From Actinomycetota bacterium (GTDB lineage Bacteria; Actinomycetota; Acidimicrobiia; Acidimicrobiales; Ilumatobacteraceae): a stretch of 21,962 bases of DNA. The notes beneath the pieces were generated by a model. It did no database searches and was not told where the DNA came from. It saw only the letters and a list, made by a program, of their open reading frames with translations. Of the stretch, positions 1 through 7,649 are shown in pieces. Numbering within the stretch: position 1 is the first letter of the stretch; the number at the start of each line of letters is the position of its first letter. The stretch lies in contig WLSJ01000009.1 of assembly GCA_009705865.1 (NCBI GenBank), positions 1-21,962 of the forward strand. The letters are read 5' to 3'. Position numbers and translations under genes: made by a program.

Positions 1-128
1 TTGCCACCCGGATGTATCCCCGGAATGTGCGCGATGGTAGCGGGCGGAGTTGGAGCTAACCACCGTGCCATCCGGGAGACTGCCAGAGACCGTCGGCCGC
101 TGACTGATTGAAAAGACATTCGAAGCAT
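1..128 (-). CDS. Unidentified partial reading frame downstream of mraZ (runs off the window)
   Basis: On the minus strand a frame stays open from an ATG at 128 (or the in-frame ATG at 122) to the window edge, giving about 42 residues. It begins 7 bases after the mraZ stop codon, where rsmH (16S rRNA methyltransferase) normally sits in the dcw cluster. The visible residues include RWLAPTPPATIAHIPG. They do not show the usual RsmH start (HxPVM..E followed by a DATLGGGGH-like SAM loop), so I do not assign rsmH. It may be an atypical N-terminus, a different gene, or simply an open frame by chance. Confidence 0.2.
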   Translation of the reverse strand, partial: MLRMSFQSVSGRRSLAVSRMARWLAPTPPATIAHIPGIHPGG

Positions 129-134
129 CAACGA

Positions 135-551
135 TCACGCGTCCGCTCCAGCTATTTGTTCGGTACCCGAACTGATATTGCGATCATGGCGATCTGGTTC
201 CCAGATTTCGACGCGATCAAAAGATCCGGCAACGATGACTCGTGAGCCCAATTCCACTCCGGCGTACTCGCGCAGTTTTTCGTCGAGGTTCACGCGCCCC
301 TGGGCATCGATTGTGACTTCGATCGTGTTTGCAGCGAGAGCACGTTGCTGATTGCGATCCAATTCGCCGCTACGCACTTTCTGCAGCATCTCTTCGGCGA
401 CTTGTTCAAACGCCTCAGCGGTCAGAACGTCAATGCACTTGTCGCGACCGAAGGCTAGGTAACAACGAGGTTCGAGACGGGGGCGAAATGCAGCAGGGAG
501 CGCGAGTCGACCTTTTGGGTCGAGCTGTCGCTCGTGCACTCCAACAAACAC
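135..551 (-). CDS. mraZ: Transcriptional regulator MraZ
   Basis: MraZ is a DNA-binding regulator of the division and cell-wall (dcw) cluster that binds TGGG-type repeats in its own promoter. The 138-residue protein has the two SpoVT/AbrB-like halves of the family. The first opens with HERQLDPKGRLALP (DPKGR at 11-15) and the second has TIDAQGRVNL (DAQGR at 82-86). Length is near the family norm of about 145. The start is a GTG at 551, supported by the ribosome site AGGAAGG 8 bases upstream and by the conserved N-terminus MFVGVHERQLD. The gene follows the lipoate-ligase-like gene and has its own promoter, whose -35 lies just past that gene's stop. The last 15 or so residues are a low-conservation tail. 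Identification is firm. Confidence 0.95.
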   Translation of the reverse strand: MFVGVHERQLDPKGRLALPAAFRPRLEPRCYLAFGRDKCIDVLTAEAFEQVAEEMLQKVRSGELDRNQQRALAANTIEVTIDAQGRVNLDEKLREYAGVELGSRVIVAGSFDRVEIWEPDRHDRNISSGTEQIAGADA

Positions 552-584
552 AGTCTCTGCCTTCCTGGGTGAAGTTCTCCGCCT

Positions 585-660
585 CTCCCACAGGAGACTT
601 TATCCCCACTTTCCCCCACTGTCAACCATTTAGCCCCAAATCTCTCCACTTCTTTCCCCA
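585..660 (-). promoter_or_regulatory. mraZ promoter with TGGG-type MraZ boxes
   Basis: On the minus strand a -35 TTGACA (625-620) and a -10 TAAAGT (602-597) are separated by exactly 17 bases, placing transcription start near 590, about 40 bases before the GTG. Two boxes, TGGGGGA (618-612) and TGGGGA (608-603), lie 10 bp apart inside the -35/-10 spacer. A third, TGGGAG (590-585), lies at the start site. Two further TGGGG cores start at 660 and 638 upstream, the latter within the end of the previous gene. Known MraZ operators are TGGG(A/G) direct repeats spaced one helical turn apart, so autorepression by occlusion of the spacer is the natural reading. Confidence 0.85.
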
Positions 661-1319
661 CCGAGACCACTGAGGTGGGTAAAGACTGAATCCAGGATGT
701 CTCGAGCTGGCACATCGAGGGTCGCAACCGCCATAGAACCGAGCCGATCTTGAACCTCAGGGTCAGCGATTGCTGTTGCCCATTCATCTGGTTGCCATTG
801 CCGGTACATCACACATTGAAAACGTGCACCATCACGACCACGACGTTGACTAATTCCAATGAGTTTTTTCTCTTCTACAAAAACTTCACCAGGAGACGTA
901 CTTGCAAAACACACTGCTCGACCATCGACACCACCAACAAACGGACCGCGATACGCCTCTGCGTGACACCACGGCCGTAACGCATCGACAAAACAATTAC
1001 CTAGCCACAACATGGATTGCCCCACATCATCTATCCATAGAGGATCATCTCGACCAATCGTGATATCAATCCAGATGGAGTCCGCGGGATGCACGTACAC
1101 AGCTCCCCCACCACTTCTTCGTCGCACTACCGATACGCCAAGTTGGGATGCGATTATCGGATCAATGTCCTCAGCTGACTGCGTTGAACCGAGAATTAAT
1201 GCGGGGCTTTCAACCTGACACCACCACATTGCGCGGGTGGCCGGCAATTCAGCTGCATGGAAATCGTCAGCAGAACCAGCCCAATCGTGGCGAACCCACT
1301 GCTTCGATGGTGAAGTCAC
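630..1319 (-). CDS. Lipoate-protein ligase / octanoyltransferase family protein
   Basis: A 229-residue protein of the LplA/LipB/BirA cofactor-transferase fold. Such enzymes attach lipoate, octanoate or a related acyl group to a lysine of 2-oxoacid dehydrogenase E2 or GcvH proteins in the cytosol. Visible signatures are the RRRSGGGAVYVHP acyl-AMP-binding loop (66-78) and the VEEKKLIGISQRR block (about 148-160), whose lysine corresponds to the catalytic or substrate-contact lysine of the family. The start is GTG at 1319, chosen because family-like sequence precedes the only internal ATG (residue 31). The gene begins 15 bases after the HNH gene, so the two are probably co-transcribed. It is shorter than full LplA (about 330), lacking the C-terminal accessory domain. 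Whether it is a ligase or an LipM-like transferase cannot be decided from sequence alone. Confidence 0.8.
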   Translation of the reverse strand: MTSPSKQWVRHDWAGSADDFHAAELPATRAMWWCQVESPALILGSTQSAEDIDPIIASQLGVSVVRRRSGGGAVYVHPADSIWIDITIGRDDPLWIDDVGQSMLWLGNCFVDALRPWCHAEAYRGPFVGGVDGRAVCFASTSPGEVFVEEKKLIGISQRRGRDGARFQCVMYRQWQPDEWATAIADPEVQDRLGSMAVATLDVPARDILDSVFTHLSGLGGERSGEIWG

Positions 1320-1334
1320 TACAACTGCTTTACA

Positions 1335-1832
1335 TCAACTGGCTTCAGCCAAATACGGTTTCCATTGCTCAGGAACCCGTGGTACTGCATACATAATCCA
1401 TGACATTTCTCGTGGAGCGCGAGGAACACTCGACAACTTCATCCCGGCTTCTTCTGGTGTGCGGTCCCTTTTACGTAGATTGCATCCACGACATGCAGCA
1501 ATGACATTTTCCCACACGTTTTTTCCACCGCGAGAACGAGGCATGACGTGATCAATGCTGTCTGCGGTTTCGCCGCAATAACCACATCGGTGATGATCTC
1601 TTGCAAAAACTGCACGCCTCGACATTGTGGCGTTGCGATGATACGGAACTTTCACGACGTACCTCAGGCGAATAACTATTGGAGAGGCCAACGAGAGTCG
1701 CTCGGAATGGATCACTGTTCCGTCATCTGCGATCACTTCTGCTTTGTCACACAGAACAAGACAGATCGCGCGTCGCGCCGATACAACACTGAGAGGTTCA
1801 TATGTTGCGTTAAGGACGAGCGCACTTCTCAT
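1335..1832 (-). CDS. HNH endonuclease family protein
   Basis: A 165-residue protein with a central HNH nuclease fold: zinc ligands C83/C86, the catalytic DHV segment (D94-H95) followed by PRSRGG, the N109 region, and the second zinc pair C114/C117 followed by N118. The N-terminal 70 residues (VLNATYEPLSVVSARRAI) match the conserved extension of the widespread stand-alone actinobacterial HNH proteins, whose role is unknown. No phage, intein or restriction-system genes lie nearby, so it looks like a chromosomal housekeeping member. ATG start at 1832. Its 5' end is 3 bases from the stop of the preceding small gene, suggesting co-transcription with it and with the lipoate-ligase-like gene. Confidence 0.88.
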   Translation of the reverse strand: MRSALVLNATYEPLSVVSARRAICLVLCDKAEVIADDGTVIHSERLSLASPIVIRLRYVVKVPYHRNATMSRRAVFARDHHRCGYCGETADSIDHVMPRSRGGKNVWENVIAACRGCNLRKRDRTPEEAGMKLSSVPRAPREMSWIMYAVPRVPEQWKPYLAEAS

Positions 1833-1835
1833 GAG

Positions 1836-2123
1836 TTACAGCCGCCCACTTTGCTTGCACCACTGCAAATAGTCAACAAGATCAGAGCCGCGAATCGAAT
1901 CACGTGGGACCCCGTGGCCGCCGCCATATTGGGTCATTAATCGAAATTCCATGTAGTCCCGAGACGGAAGAGGAAGAAATGGAGAGTGACGCCACCATTG
2001 ACGAGGGACGAGTCGCCATGCTTGCACTACAGCTATTGGCCAGAGCTGAGGGCGAACGAGAACCGCGCCGACTGCAGACACGAGCCCGTTGCCCTTGCGC
2101 GAAGATGTGCCTACCGTTTGCAT
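1836..2123 (-). CDS. Small conserved actinobacterial protein of unknown function
   Basis: About 95 residues from the ATG at 2123. The longer open frame reaching 2324 overlaps the DUF3040 gene and its extra N-terminus reads as anti-sense sequence, so I reject it. The likely conserved core begins VLVRPQLWPIAVVQAWRLVPRQWW and continues with PFLPLPSRDYMEFRLMTQYGG and a C-terminal DLVDYLQWCK. This tryptophan-rich, basic pattern resembles a family of small actinobacterial proteins with no known role. An alternative start is the in-frame GTG about 16 codons downstream, preceded by AAGGG. The gene sits 28 bases after DUF3040 and 3 bases before the HNH gene, so it is probably part of the same transcript. 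No signal peptide or catalytic motif is evident. Confidence 0.7.
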   Translation of the reverse strand: MQTVGTSSRKGNGLVSAVGAVLVRPQLWPIAVVQAWRLVPRQWWRHSPFLPLPSRDYMEFRLMTQYGGGHGVPRDSIRGSDLVDYLQWCKQSGRL

Positions 2124-2151
2124 AGCGCCAACAGTAGTGGGCAATTCACGA

Positions 2152-2481
2152 CTAATTGTGAGGGAACTTGACTCGCGGCTTACGAATGGTTTGAGCAAGG
2201 TCTTGCACCCCTGCGCGTCCCATGAGCCGAACTTGTCGTTCGATGACCAGCGCAAAGCCCAACATGGCGCCGAAAGCAGCAAAAGCGATGAGGAAGTGAA
2301 TTTGCAAGCTTGCAACAACGGCAACTAGCGACACCAAAATTCCGAGCAGTGACCACCACACCCGCTTGGCTGAATGTCGGTAGAGGCCAGAAGACGACAC
2401 GGCACTCGCGAATTTTTCATCGGTCTTGAGCTGTGTCTCAATCTCACGCAGGATTCTTTGTTCTTCATCTGACAATGGCAC
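2152..2481 (-). CDS. DUF3040 membrane protein
   Basis: A 109-residue actinobacterial membrane protein. The N-terminus PLSDEEQRILREIETQL followed by KFASAVSSSG is the diagnostic DUF3040 start. Two adjacent hydrophobic segments follow (about 43-60 and 63-81: WWSLLGILVSLVAVVASL and FLIAFAAFGAMLGFALVI), then a basic C-terminal tail. DUF3040 genes are commonly found beside mraZ in actinobacteria, as here, but their function is unknown. The start is GTG at 2481. No Shine-Dalgarno sequence is visible, and a promoter 6 bases upstream suggests a leaderless transcript. Confidence 0.88.
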   Translation of the reverse strand: MPLSDEEQRILREIETQLKTDEKFASAVSSSGLYRHSAKRVWWSLLGILVSLVAVVASLQIHFLIAFAAFGAMLGFALVIERQVRLMGRAGVQDLAQTIRKPRVKFPHN

Positions 2482-2487
2482 GTTCTG

Positions 2488-2516
2488 ATTGTCTCACCTC
2501 ACAGACCCAAACGCAA
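2488..2516 (-). promoter_or_regulatory. Predicted promoter for the DUF3040 gene, leaderless
   Basis: Minus-strand -35 TTGCGT (2516-2511), a 17-base spacer and -10 GACAAT (2493-2488). The -10 ends 6 bases before the GTG start at 2481, so transcription should begin at or next to the start codon. Leaderless GTG/ATG genes are common in actinobacteria. It would separate DUF3040 and the downstream genes from dinB. Confidence 0.55.
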
Positions 2517-2545
2517 TGCAGTTCGATGTGTTCTTCGTCTTGCCC

Positions 2546-3823
2546 TTACTCAGCGACGGGGCCTGAAGGGCTCTGGCCGGGCTTTTTCGTGTGAAGACCA
2601 CTCACAGGGCCAATCATGCCTGCACCAAATCGGTCAACGATCAAATCAACTGCCCTGCTGGCGGGCTTCCAGTGCTCTTCAATGTCTTCTGGGCTTTCCC
2701 CTCCGTCATCGAAGAGACGAGGAGTCCGTTCGCTCTGCTCGGTCAATTTCTGAGCATGTACTCCGAGTAGTCGGACACCTTGGGAATAATCAAGCATCGC
2801 CAGCAGCGGTTCAAGTGCTGCCACCATTGACGGCCCAGTCGTGAGCGGAACAGTAGGAGTCACCGACCGTGTGACTGACTCAAATGAGGAAAACTTGACC
2901 TTTAACAACAATGTGCCAGCCGCCACCCCCGCATCACGCGTGCGACGTGCAACCGCATCACACAAACGCACCAACTGCACGCGTAGTTCGTCATGCGTAG
3001 TGAGATCGGTAGAAAACGTCTCCTCATGTCCGATTGATTTTGCAATTCGTTCTGGTTGCACGATTCGATCATCAATTCCCTGCGCCAATGCATGTAGATG
3101 TCGGCCGTTGACATCACCGACAGCAGCACACACGATTTCGACATCGAGTTCTGCGAGATCTGCGACGGTACGCACTCCGATGGCTTCCAGTTTTGACAGT
3201 GTTGCAGGCCCGACGCCCCACAACGACTGGACTGCTAAAGGAAGCAGAAATTCTTTTTCATTCCCTGGCTTCACTTCGAATACTTGATACCCACGCTGCA
3301 CTCCGCCTGCAAGTGCACGCGGTTTTGCATGCTCAGACGCGAGCTTTGCGAGAAATTTATTAGGCGCAACACCCACACTGCATGTCAATTGCGTCTCTGA
3401 CACCACCCGCTCTCGCAAAGCCCACGCAATTGATACCGCATCTCCCAACAACATCGAAGCTCCCGTGACATCTAAAAAAGCTTCATCGATAGAAATTTGC
3501 TCAACGAGTGGTGTGAATGTTTCAAAAATGGTGTGCAGCCTCTGACTGAATTCGACATAGTGAGAAATATCGGGAGGAAGAAAGACAGCATCTGGACATA
3601 ATTTTCTCGCAATTGCTGATGACAACGCAGAGTGAATTCCGTACCGCCTTGCCTCATAGGACGCAGCCGCCACTACCCCGCGTCCACCCGTGCCACCCAC
3701 CACGACTGGCTGGCCACGAAGTTCCGGATGACGCAGAAGTTCGACCGAAACATAGAAGGCATCCATATCGATATGGAGAATTGAGCGGTTGGTCGTCATT
3801 TGAACGAACGCTACTGCACTCAT
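2546..3823 (-). CDS. dinB: DNA polymerase IV (Y-family translesion polymerase)
   Basis: An error-prone Y-family polymerase that bypasses lesions during DNA repair. From the ATG at 3823 it is 425 residues. The metal-binding motif HIDMDAFYVSVE (D19) and the catalytic pair in ISIDEAFLDVTG (D113, E114) are intact. The thumb HhH segment (LWGVGPATLSKLEAIGVRTVADLA) and the little-finger region (KSIGHEETFSTDL) follow. A C-terminal PRLF within a disordered stretch could be a sliding-clamp contact. The open frame reaches back to 3886, but that would overlap the divergent gene at 3850. The candidate starts are therefore the ATGs at 3823 and 3799, neither with a strong ribosome site. No LexA/SOS box is obvious in the 26-base divergent gap. 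Confidence 0.93.
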   Translation of the reverse strand: MSAVAFVQMTTNRSILHIDMDAFYVSVELLRHPELRGQPVVVGGTGGRGVVAAASYEARRYGIHSALSSAIARKLCPDAVFLPPDISHYVEFSQRLHTIFETFTPLVEQISIDEAFLDVTGASMLLGDAVSIAWALRERVVSETQLTCSVGVAPNKFLAKLASEHAKPRALAGGVQRGYQVFEVKPGNEKEFLLPLAVQSLWGVGPATLSKLEAIGVRTVADLAELDVEIVCAAVGDVNGRHLHALAQGIDDRIVQPERIAKSIGHEETFSTDLTTHDELRVQLVRLCDAVARRTRDAGVAAGTLLLKVKFSSFESVTRSVTPTVPLTTGPSMVAALEPLLAMLDYSQGVRLLGVHAQKLTEQSERTPRLFDDGGESPEDIEEHWKPASRAVDLIVDRFGAGMIGPVSGLHTKKPGQSPSGPVAE

Positions 3824-3849
3824 ACGCTCGCCACGCCTACGATGGTTGA

Positions 3850-4113
3850 GTGCCAGTCCCCACCCATTCACTTTCTGCTTTGCCATCTGTTACGGCACGC
3901 GTCATTGCATTCGTTTCAATTCTTGTTGGCGGACTCGCCGGCGCACTGTTAGGACACGGATTCGTGAGCACTCAATGCGACGGTAACTGCGCACTTCAAT
4001 CAGGTATTGGAATGTTCGTCGGAAGCATCCTCATTGCGGGCGGCACCGCCATCATTGCTGTCCTCGTTCTTCGTGCTCACGGCGAATGGCGCGAGTCAAC
4101 TGATCCATCATGA
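3850..4113 (+). CDS. Small two-helix membrane protein of unknown function
   Basis: An 87-residue protein starting with GTG at 3850. Two transmembrane segments are clear: about 18-38 (VIAFVSILVGGLAGALLGHGF) and about 50-75 (GIGMFVGSILIAGGTAIIAV). A short loop containing two cysteines (QCDGNC) lies between them and a short charged tail follows. The loop cysteines could pair if the loop faces outside. No family recognised. Its stop overlaps the start of the IMPase gene by ATGA (4110-4113), so the two are translationally coupled. A TACGAT -10-like hexamer at 3838-3843, 6 bases before the GTG and without a good -35, would make it leaderless. It is divergent from dinB. Confidence 0.75.
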   Translation: MPVPTHSLSALPSVTARVIAFVSILVGGLAGALLGHGFVSTQCDGNCALQSGIGMFVGSILIAGGTAIIAVLVLRAHGEWRESTDPS

Positions 4114-4910
4114 ACTCGACTCTCGGCGCTCAGTTACGACACGCAGCAGAACTTCTCGCACGAGAAGCTGGAGACATGGCACTTCAGGGGCGAAAGAGTG
4201 GCCCACTCACTGCCACCACAAAATCTTCCCCCATCGACATGGTGACCAAATACGACAAGGCAAGCGAGGCACTCATCACTGCGGGCCTTGCACGCATTCG
4301 CCCAGATGATGCAATCATCGGAGAAGAGGGAGCCTCACGTGACGGCACGTCTGGCATCACATGGCACATTGACCCGATCGATGGAACAACGAACTTTTAC
4401 TTTGATCTTCCAATGTGGGCTGTCTCCATTGGAGCAGTAGACGAACATGGTCCACTTGCAGGCGCTGTCTATGTTCCCGCGCTCGGCGAGATGTTTAGTG
4501 GTGCCCGAAACGAAGGCGCAACCCTGAACGGCTCACCAATCTCAGTTCGCAATAACACTGATATTGCAGATGCACTTGTATGCACTGGGTACAGCTACCG
4601 CATTAGCGAACGCGAAGTTCATGCCAAACGAGTCGCTGACATTGTGATGAAAGTGCGTGATCTTCGTCGATTCGGTGCTGCAGCAGTAGACCTGTGCTTC
4701 GTTGCGTGCGGCCGACTTGATGCGTATTTTGAAGAACACCTTCACACTTGGGACCTCGTTGCAGGCCAGGTCATCGCAACAGAAGCAGGCGCCATTGTTA
4801 CGGACTATGTCGGAGACACTGTTCGACCCGAGCAAGTACTTGCTTCAACGCCCGGAGTCCACAAAGACCTCATACACCTCATTGCAACTTCGGGAAATAC
4901 TGCACCATGA
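4110..4910 (+). CDS. Inositol monophosphatase family protein
   Basis: A 266-residue Mg2+-dependent phosphatase of the IMPase/FBPase superfamily, the usual length for the family. Metal-binding motifs are present: IGEEG (G71-E73), the hallmark DPIDGTTNF (88-96) and the C-terminal TWDLVAGQVIATEAGA (about 217-232). Such enzymes hydrolyse myo-inositol-1-phosphate, but also histidinol phosphate, fructose bisphosphate or other sugar phosphates, so the substrate is open. Supply of inositol for phosphatidylinositol is plausible because a PimB-like mannosyltransferase is encoded nearby. It is coupled by ATGA overlap to both the membrane-protein gene upstream and the glycerol kinase gene downstream. Confidence 0.9.
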   Translation: MNSTLGAQLRHAAELLAREAGDMALQGRKSGPLTATTKSSPIDMVTKYDKASEALITAGLARIRPDDAIIGEEGASRDGTSGITWHIDPIDGTTNFYFDLPMWAVSIGAVDEHGPLAGAVYVPALGEMFSGARNEGATLNGSPISVRNNTDIADALVCTGYSYRISEREVHAKRVADIVMKVRDLRRFGAAAVDLCFVACGRLDAYFEEHLHTWDLVAGQVIATEAGAIVTDYVGDTVRPEQVLASTPGVHKDLIHLIATSGNTAP

Positions 4911-6388
4911 GCGTGGTGCTTGCAATTGATGCTGGCACCACCGGAGTGCGCACACGGGCAGTTTTTGATGATGGAAGCAAATCTTTTTCTGCTTACCGCG
5001 AGTTCACTCAGCACTTCCCTCAGCCTGGTTGGGTTGAACACGACGCGATGGAAATCTGGGAAGCCGTTCTTGCAACCTTGCAAGAAGTCTGTGGCCGTCT
5101 CACACAACCTGTAGCGGCAATTGGCATCACCAATCAACGCGAAACAGTCGTTGCCTGGGATAAACGCACAGGCATTCCGTCGGCTCGTGCAATCGTGTGG
5201 CAAGACCGACGCACTGCAGAACGATGCACTGAACTATTGCCCCATTTGGATCGCGTGCGCGCAGTCACCGGCCTCGTACTTGATCCTTATTTCTCTGGAA
5301 CAAAAGCAGCATGGCTTTTGCAAAATGCAGCGATGCCTCCTCTCGAACATCTGTGCATCGGAACAATTGACTCGTGGTTGGTCTGGAAGTTGACGGCGGG
5401 ATCATCGTTTGTCACAGATCCGTCGAATGCCAGCCGCACCATGTTGTTCGATATCGCAACGATGCAATGGAGCAGCGAAATGTGCGAACTGCTCGGTGTC
5501 CCCATGTCCGTCTTGCCAACAGTGCAACCATCGAGCGGACGATTCGGCATCACAACAGATGTTCCCGGTGTTCCAAACGCAATACCCATTTCGGGAATCG
5601 CTGGTGATCAACAAGCTGCTCTCTTTGGTCAAGCATGCACTCAAGTTGGCATGGCAAAAAACACATACGGCACAGGAAGTTTCGTTCTCCTTAATGTCGG
5701 AACAACTTGTCCGGCGCCATCAGAAGGCATGCTGACAACCGTTGCGTGGGATCTTGGCGATGGTGCACCCGTGTACGCACTAGAAGGAGCCATCTTTGTT
5801 ACCGGCGCTGCGGTGCAATGGTTACGAGACGGACTTGGCATCATCACCGACTCGTCAGAGATCGGCGCATTGGCAGAATCTGTTCCTGATGCCGGCGGCG
5901 TCTGTCTGGTGCCGGCATTTACAGGATTAGGAAGTCCGTGGTGGGACCCCTATGCACGCGGTTCCATTATCGGAATCACACGTGGCACTTCTCGAGCCCA
6001 CATTGCACGAGCAGTTGTTGATGCGATGGTTCACCAAACCAGAGATGCCATTGATGCAATGACCGCTGCAGGCGGAGTCGCGCTAGCTGAATTGCGTGTC
6101 GACGGTGGAGCATCTGTCATGGATGCAATGTTGCAACGACAATCAGACTCACTCGGAGTTCCTGTGCTCAGACCCACCGATCATGAGACAACAGCGCTCG
6201 GAGCTGCATATCTTGCAGGGCTTGCAGAAGGAGTCTGGGCAAACCTCACAGAGATTGCTTCGATGTGGACTCTTGACAAACGATTTGAACCCGGGACTCC
6301 AGACTCATCTCATGGGCAATGGTTGCGCGCCGTTGAACGCTCTCGCAATTGGGTTAGCCCAGAGACAGAAAAAGCGCGCATCCAATAG
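4907..6388 (+). CDS. glpK: Glycerol kinase
   Basis: Phosphorylates glycerol to sn-glycerol 3-phosphate with ATP in the cytosol. 493 residues from the ATG at 4907, which overlaps the preceding stop as ATGA. The open frame extends to 4748 but that part is out-of-frame IMPase sequence. Canonical features are AIDAGTTGVR (phosphate-binding loop, 6-15), ITNQRET with the glycerol-contact R78/E79, W98 in VWQD, LDPYFSGTK with Y128, IAGDQQAALFGQ (contact Asp) and the ATP-side YGTGSF and GLGSPWW segments. All main glycerol contacts known from E. coli GlpK are kept, unlike the second FGGY kinase at 18289. The 3' end overlaps the convergent ROK kinase gene by 35 bases. Confidence 0.95.
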   Translation: MSVVLAIDAGTTGVRTRAVFDDGSKSFSAYREFTQHFPQPGWVEHDAMEIWEAVLATLQEVCGRLTQPVAAIGITNQRETVVAWDKRTGIPSARAIVWQDRRTAERCTELLPHLDRVRAVTGLVLDPYFSGTKAAWLLQNAAMPPLEHLCIGTIDSWLVWKLTAGSSFVTDPSNASRTMLFDIATMQWSSEMCELLGVPMSVLPTVQPSSGRFGITTDVPGVPNAIPISGIAGDQQAALFGQACTQVGMAKNTYGTGSFVLLNVGTTCPAPSEGMLTTVAWDLGDGAPVYALEGAIFVTGAAVQWLRDGLGIITDSSEIGALAESVPDAGGVCLVPAFTGLGSPWWDPYARGSIIGITRGTSRAHIARAVVDAMVHQTRDAIDAMTAAGGVALAELRVDGGASVMDAMLQRQSDSLGVPVLRPTDHETTALGAAYLAGLAEGVWANLTEIASMWTLDKRFEPGTPDSSHGQWLRAVERSRNWVSPETEKARIQ

Positions 6389-7214
6389 CACCAGCACGTT
6401 CACCTAATGCTGCTGTGCGCAGTGCAGGGTGAGGTCTCGAATCAGACGAATACAACGCTGAAGAAAAACTCTTCGCCACCGAATCAAGTACCGATGAGAA
6501 CGATTGAACTACTCCACCACCAATCACAATCACTTCTGGATCACAAATATTGGTGAGACTTGCAAGACCGACAGCAACCCAATCTGCAAACTTTGCAACC
6601 ACTGACTGAGCATGACTATCCCCCGCATCGGCGGCTGCAAACACTTCTTCACCGCTCATGCCTCCACTCAAAAATCGCAGCGCGGAACCTGACGCATACC
6701 GTTCCCAACATCCACGACGCCCGCACACACATTGTTCACCGTCGTGTTGCACCACCATGTGCCCAATTTCGCCAGCGAATCCGTTAGCACCGCGTTGCAA
6801 TTGACCACCCATCACAATGCCACCGCCGATACCTGTACCAAGCGTCACGATGACTGCATTCATCGCACCGCGCGCGGCACCAGCCTGCCATTCACCAAAC
6901 GCAGCCATCGTTGCGTCATTCTCAACATGCACGTTGATGCCAAGTCGCGAACGAAGTTCAGGGCCAACTGCAATATTGTGAGCGCCCTTCATATTGGGAG
7001 AGGCACGCACAATTCCGTCTGGCGTTATGAGGCCCGGTACTCCGACACCAAGAGACTGCGTTCCTGATAGTTCATGAAACATTGCCTCGAGAAGGTCAAC
7101 TAATTCAGAGGCATGAGGGGTTGGATAACGAATCTCTTCGAGAACGAGACCATGCTCGTCAACGCGCACTCCGTGGCACTTGGTGCCGCCGACATCAATT
7201 CCGACAAAGCTCAC
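6354..7214 (-). CDS. ROK family sugar kinase (probable glucokinase)
   Basis: A 286-residue ROK-family kinase, likely phosphorylating glucose or a related sugar with ATP. Motifs are GIDVGGTK (phosphate loop, D7), ENDA with catalytic D100 (98-101), LGTGIGGG (125-132), EIGH (149-152) and the ROK zinc signature CVCGRRGC followed by E171. No N-terminal helix-turn-helix is present, so it is an enzyme and not a ROK repressor. The start overlaps the stop of the START-like gene (7211-7214), making it the last gene of a chain that begins upstream at queG or earlier. Its 3' end overlaps the convergent glpK. Glucokinase is the default assignment, but mannose, fructose or N-acetyl sugars cannot be excluded. 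Confidence 0.9.
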   Translation of the reverse strand: MSFVGIDVGGTKCHGVRVDEHGLVLEEIRYPTPHASELVDLLEAMFHELSGTQSLGVGVPGLITPDGIVRASPNMKGAHNIAVGPELRSRLGINVHVENDATMAAFGEWQAGAARGAMNAVIVTLGTGIGGGIVMGGQLQRGANGFAGEIGHMVVQHDGEQCVCGRRGCWERYASGSALRFLSGGMSGEEVFAAADAGDSHAQSVVAKFADWVAVGLASLTNICDPEVIVIGGGVVQSFSSVLDSVAKSFSSALYSSDSRPHPALRTAALGERAGAIGCALFLSLG

Positions 7215-7645
7215 GACTCGGCGCGAGCCTTCAGTTCTTTCACTGCCTCGATGAGGATGCGAGCTTCTGCACGACGCTTGACGAACCCTGGCAATGGAAC
7301 GACAAGTTCTAGTTCAAGTTCGTAGAACACTTGAGTGCCGCCGTCTACTTCAACAAACGAATATGCACCATTAAGCGCACGCATGATGTCGCCTTCCACA
7401 AGATGCCATGACAATCGAGCTGGTTGTTCTGAGTAGTCGTACTCCAACGTGTAGCGAGTGCTGCGTCCAAGCGCTGATGCTCGATACTCAACTCGAAGTC
7501 CTCGTCCTTCGCTGTCACGAGTAAGGACGTGAGCTTCTTTGACATCCTTAGCCCAGTCTGGATACTTCTCAAATCCGAGAACTACATCCCAACACGAAGT
7601 CAGTGGGGCCGAGATGAGGGTGGTTTGTGCAGCGCGGTCAGTCAT
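7211..7645 (-). CDS. START-like/SRPBCC (polyketide cyclase/dehydrase-type) protein
   Basis: 144 residues from the ATG at 7645. The upstream part of the longer open frame is the 3' end of the membrane-protein gene, which stops 4 bases earlier. The sequence shows the SRPBCC helix-grip pattern: an N-terminal strand and ISAPLTSCWDVVLGFEKYPDW, then repeated beta strands (LRVEYRASALGRSTRYTLEYDY), an ALNGAYSFVEVDGGTQVFYELELEL segment, and a long C-terminal helix rich in Arg, Glu and Ala. These proteins bind hydrophobic ligands. COQ10-type members chaperone quinones, while others lack a known role. No catalytic residues are predicted. The tight placement between a membrane protein and a ROK kinase indicates co-transcription but does not reveal the ligand. 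Confidence 0.8.
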   Translation of the reverse strand: MTDRAAQTTLISAPLTSCWDVVLGFEKYPDWAKDVKEAHVLTRDSEGRGLRVEYRASALGRSTRYTLEYDYSEQPARLSWHLVEGDIMRALNGAYSFVEVDGGTQVFYELELELVVPLPGFVKRRAEARILIEAVKELKARAES

Positions 7646-7649
7646 GGTT

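Noticed and set aside
1335..1832. HNH protein as part of a mobile intron, intein or defence system
   Set aside because: It has the conserved N-terminal region of stand-alone actinobacterial HNH proteins and lies among housekeeping genes with no repeats or integrase.
2124..2324. Longer reading frame for the small protein at 1836-2123
   Set aside because: The extension overlaps the DUF3040 gene in another frame and looks like shadow sequence (cysteine- and serine-rich, no family pattern).
4748..4906. N-terminal extension of glycerol kinase upstream of 4907
   Set aside because: It is an out-of-frame reading of the IMPase 3' end. Family-like sequence starts at the ATG at 4907, which forms an ATGA junction.
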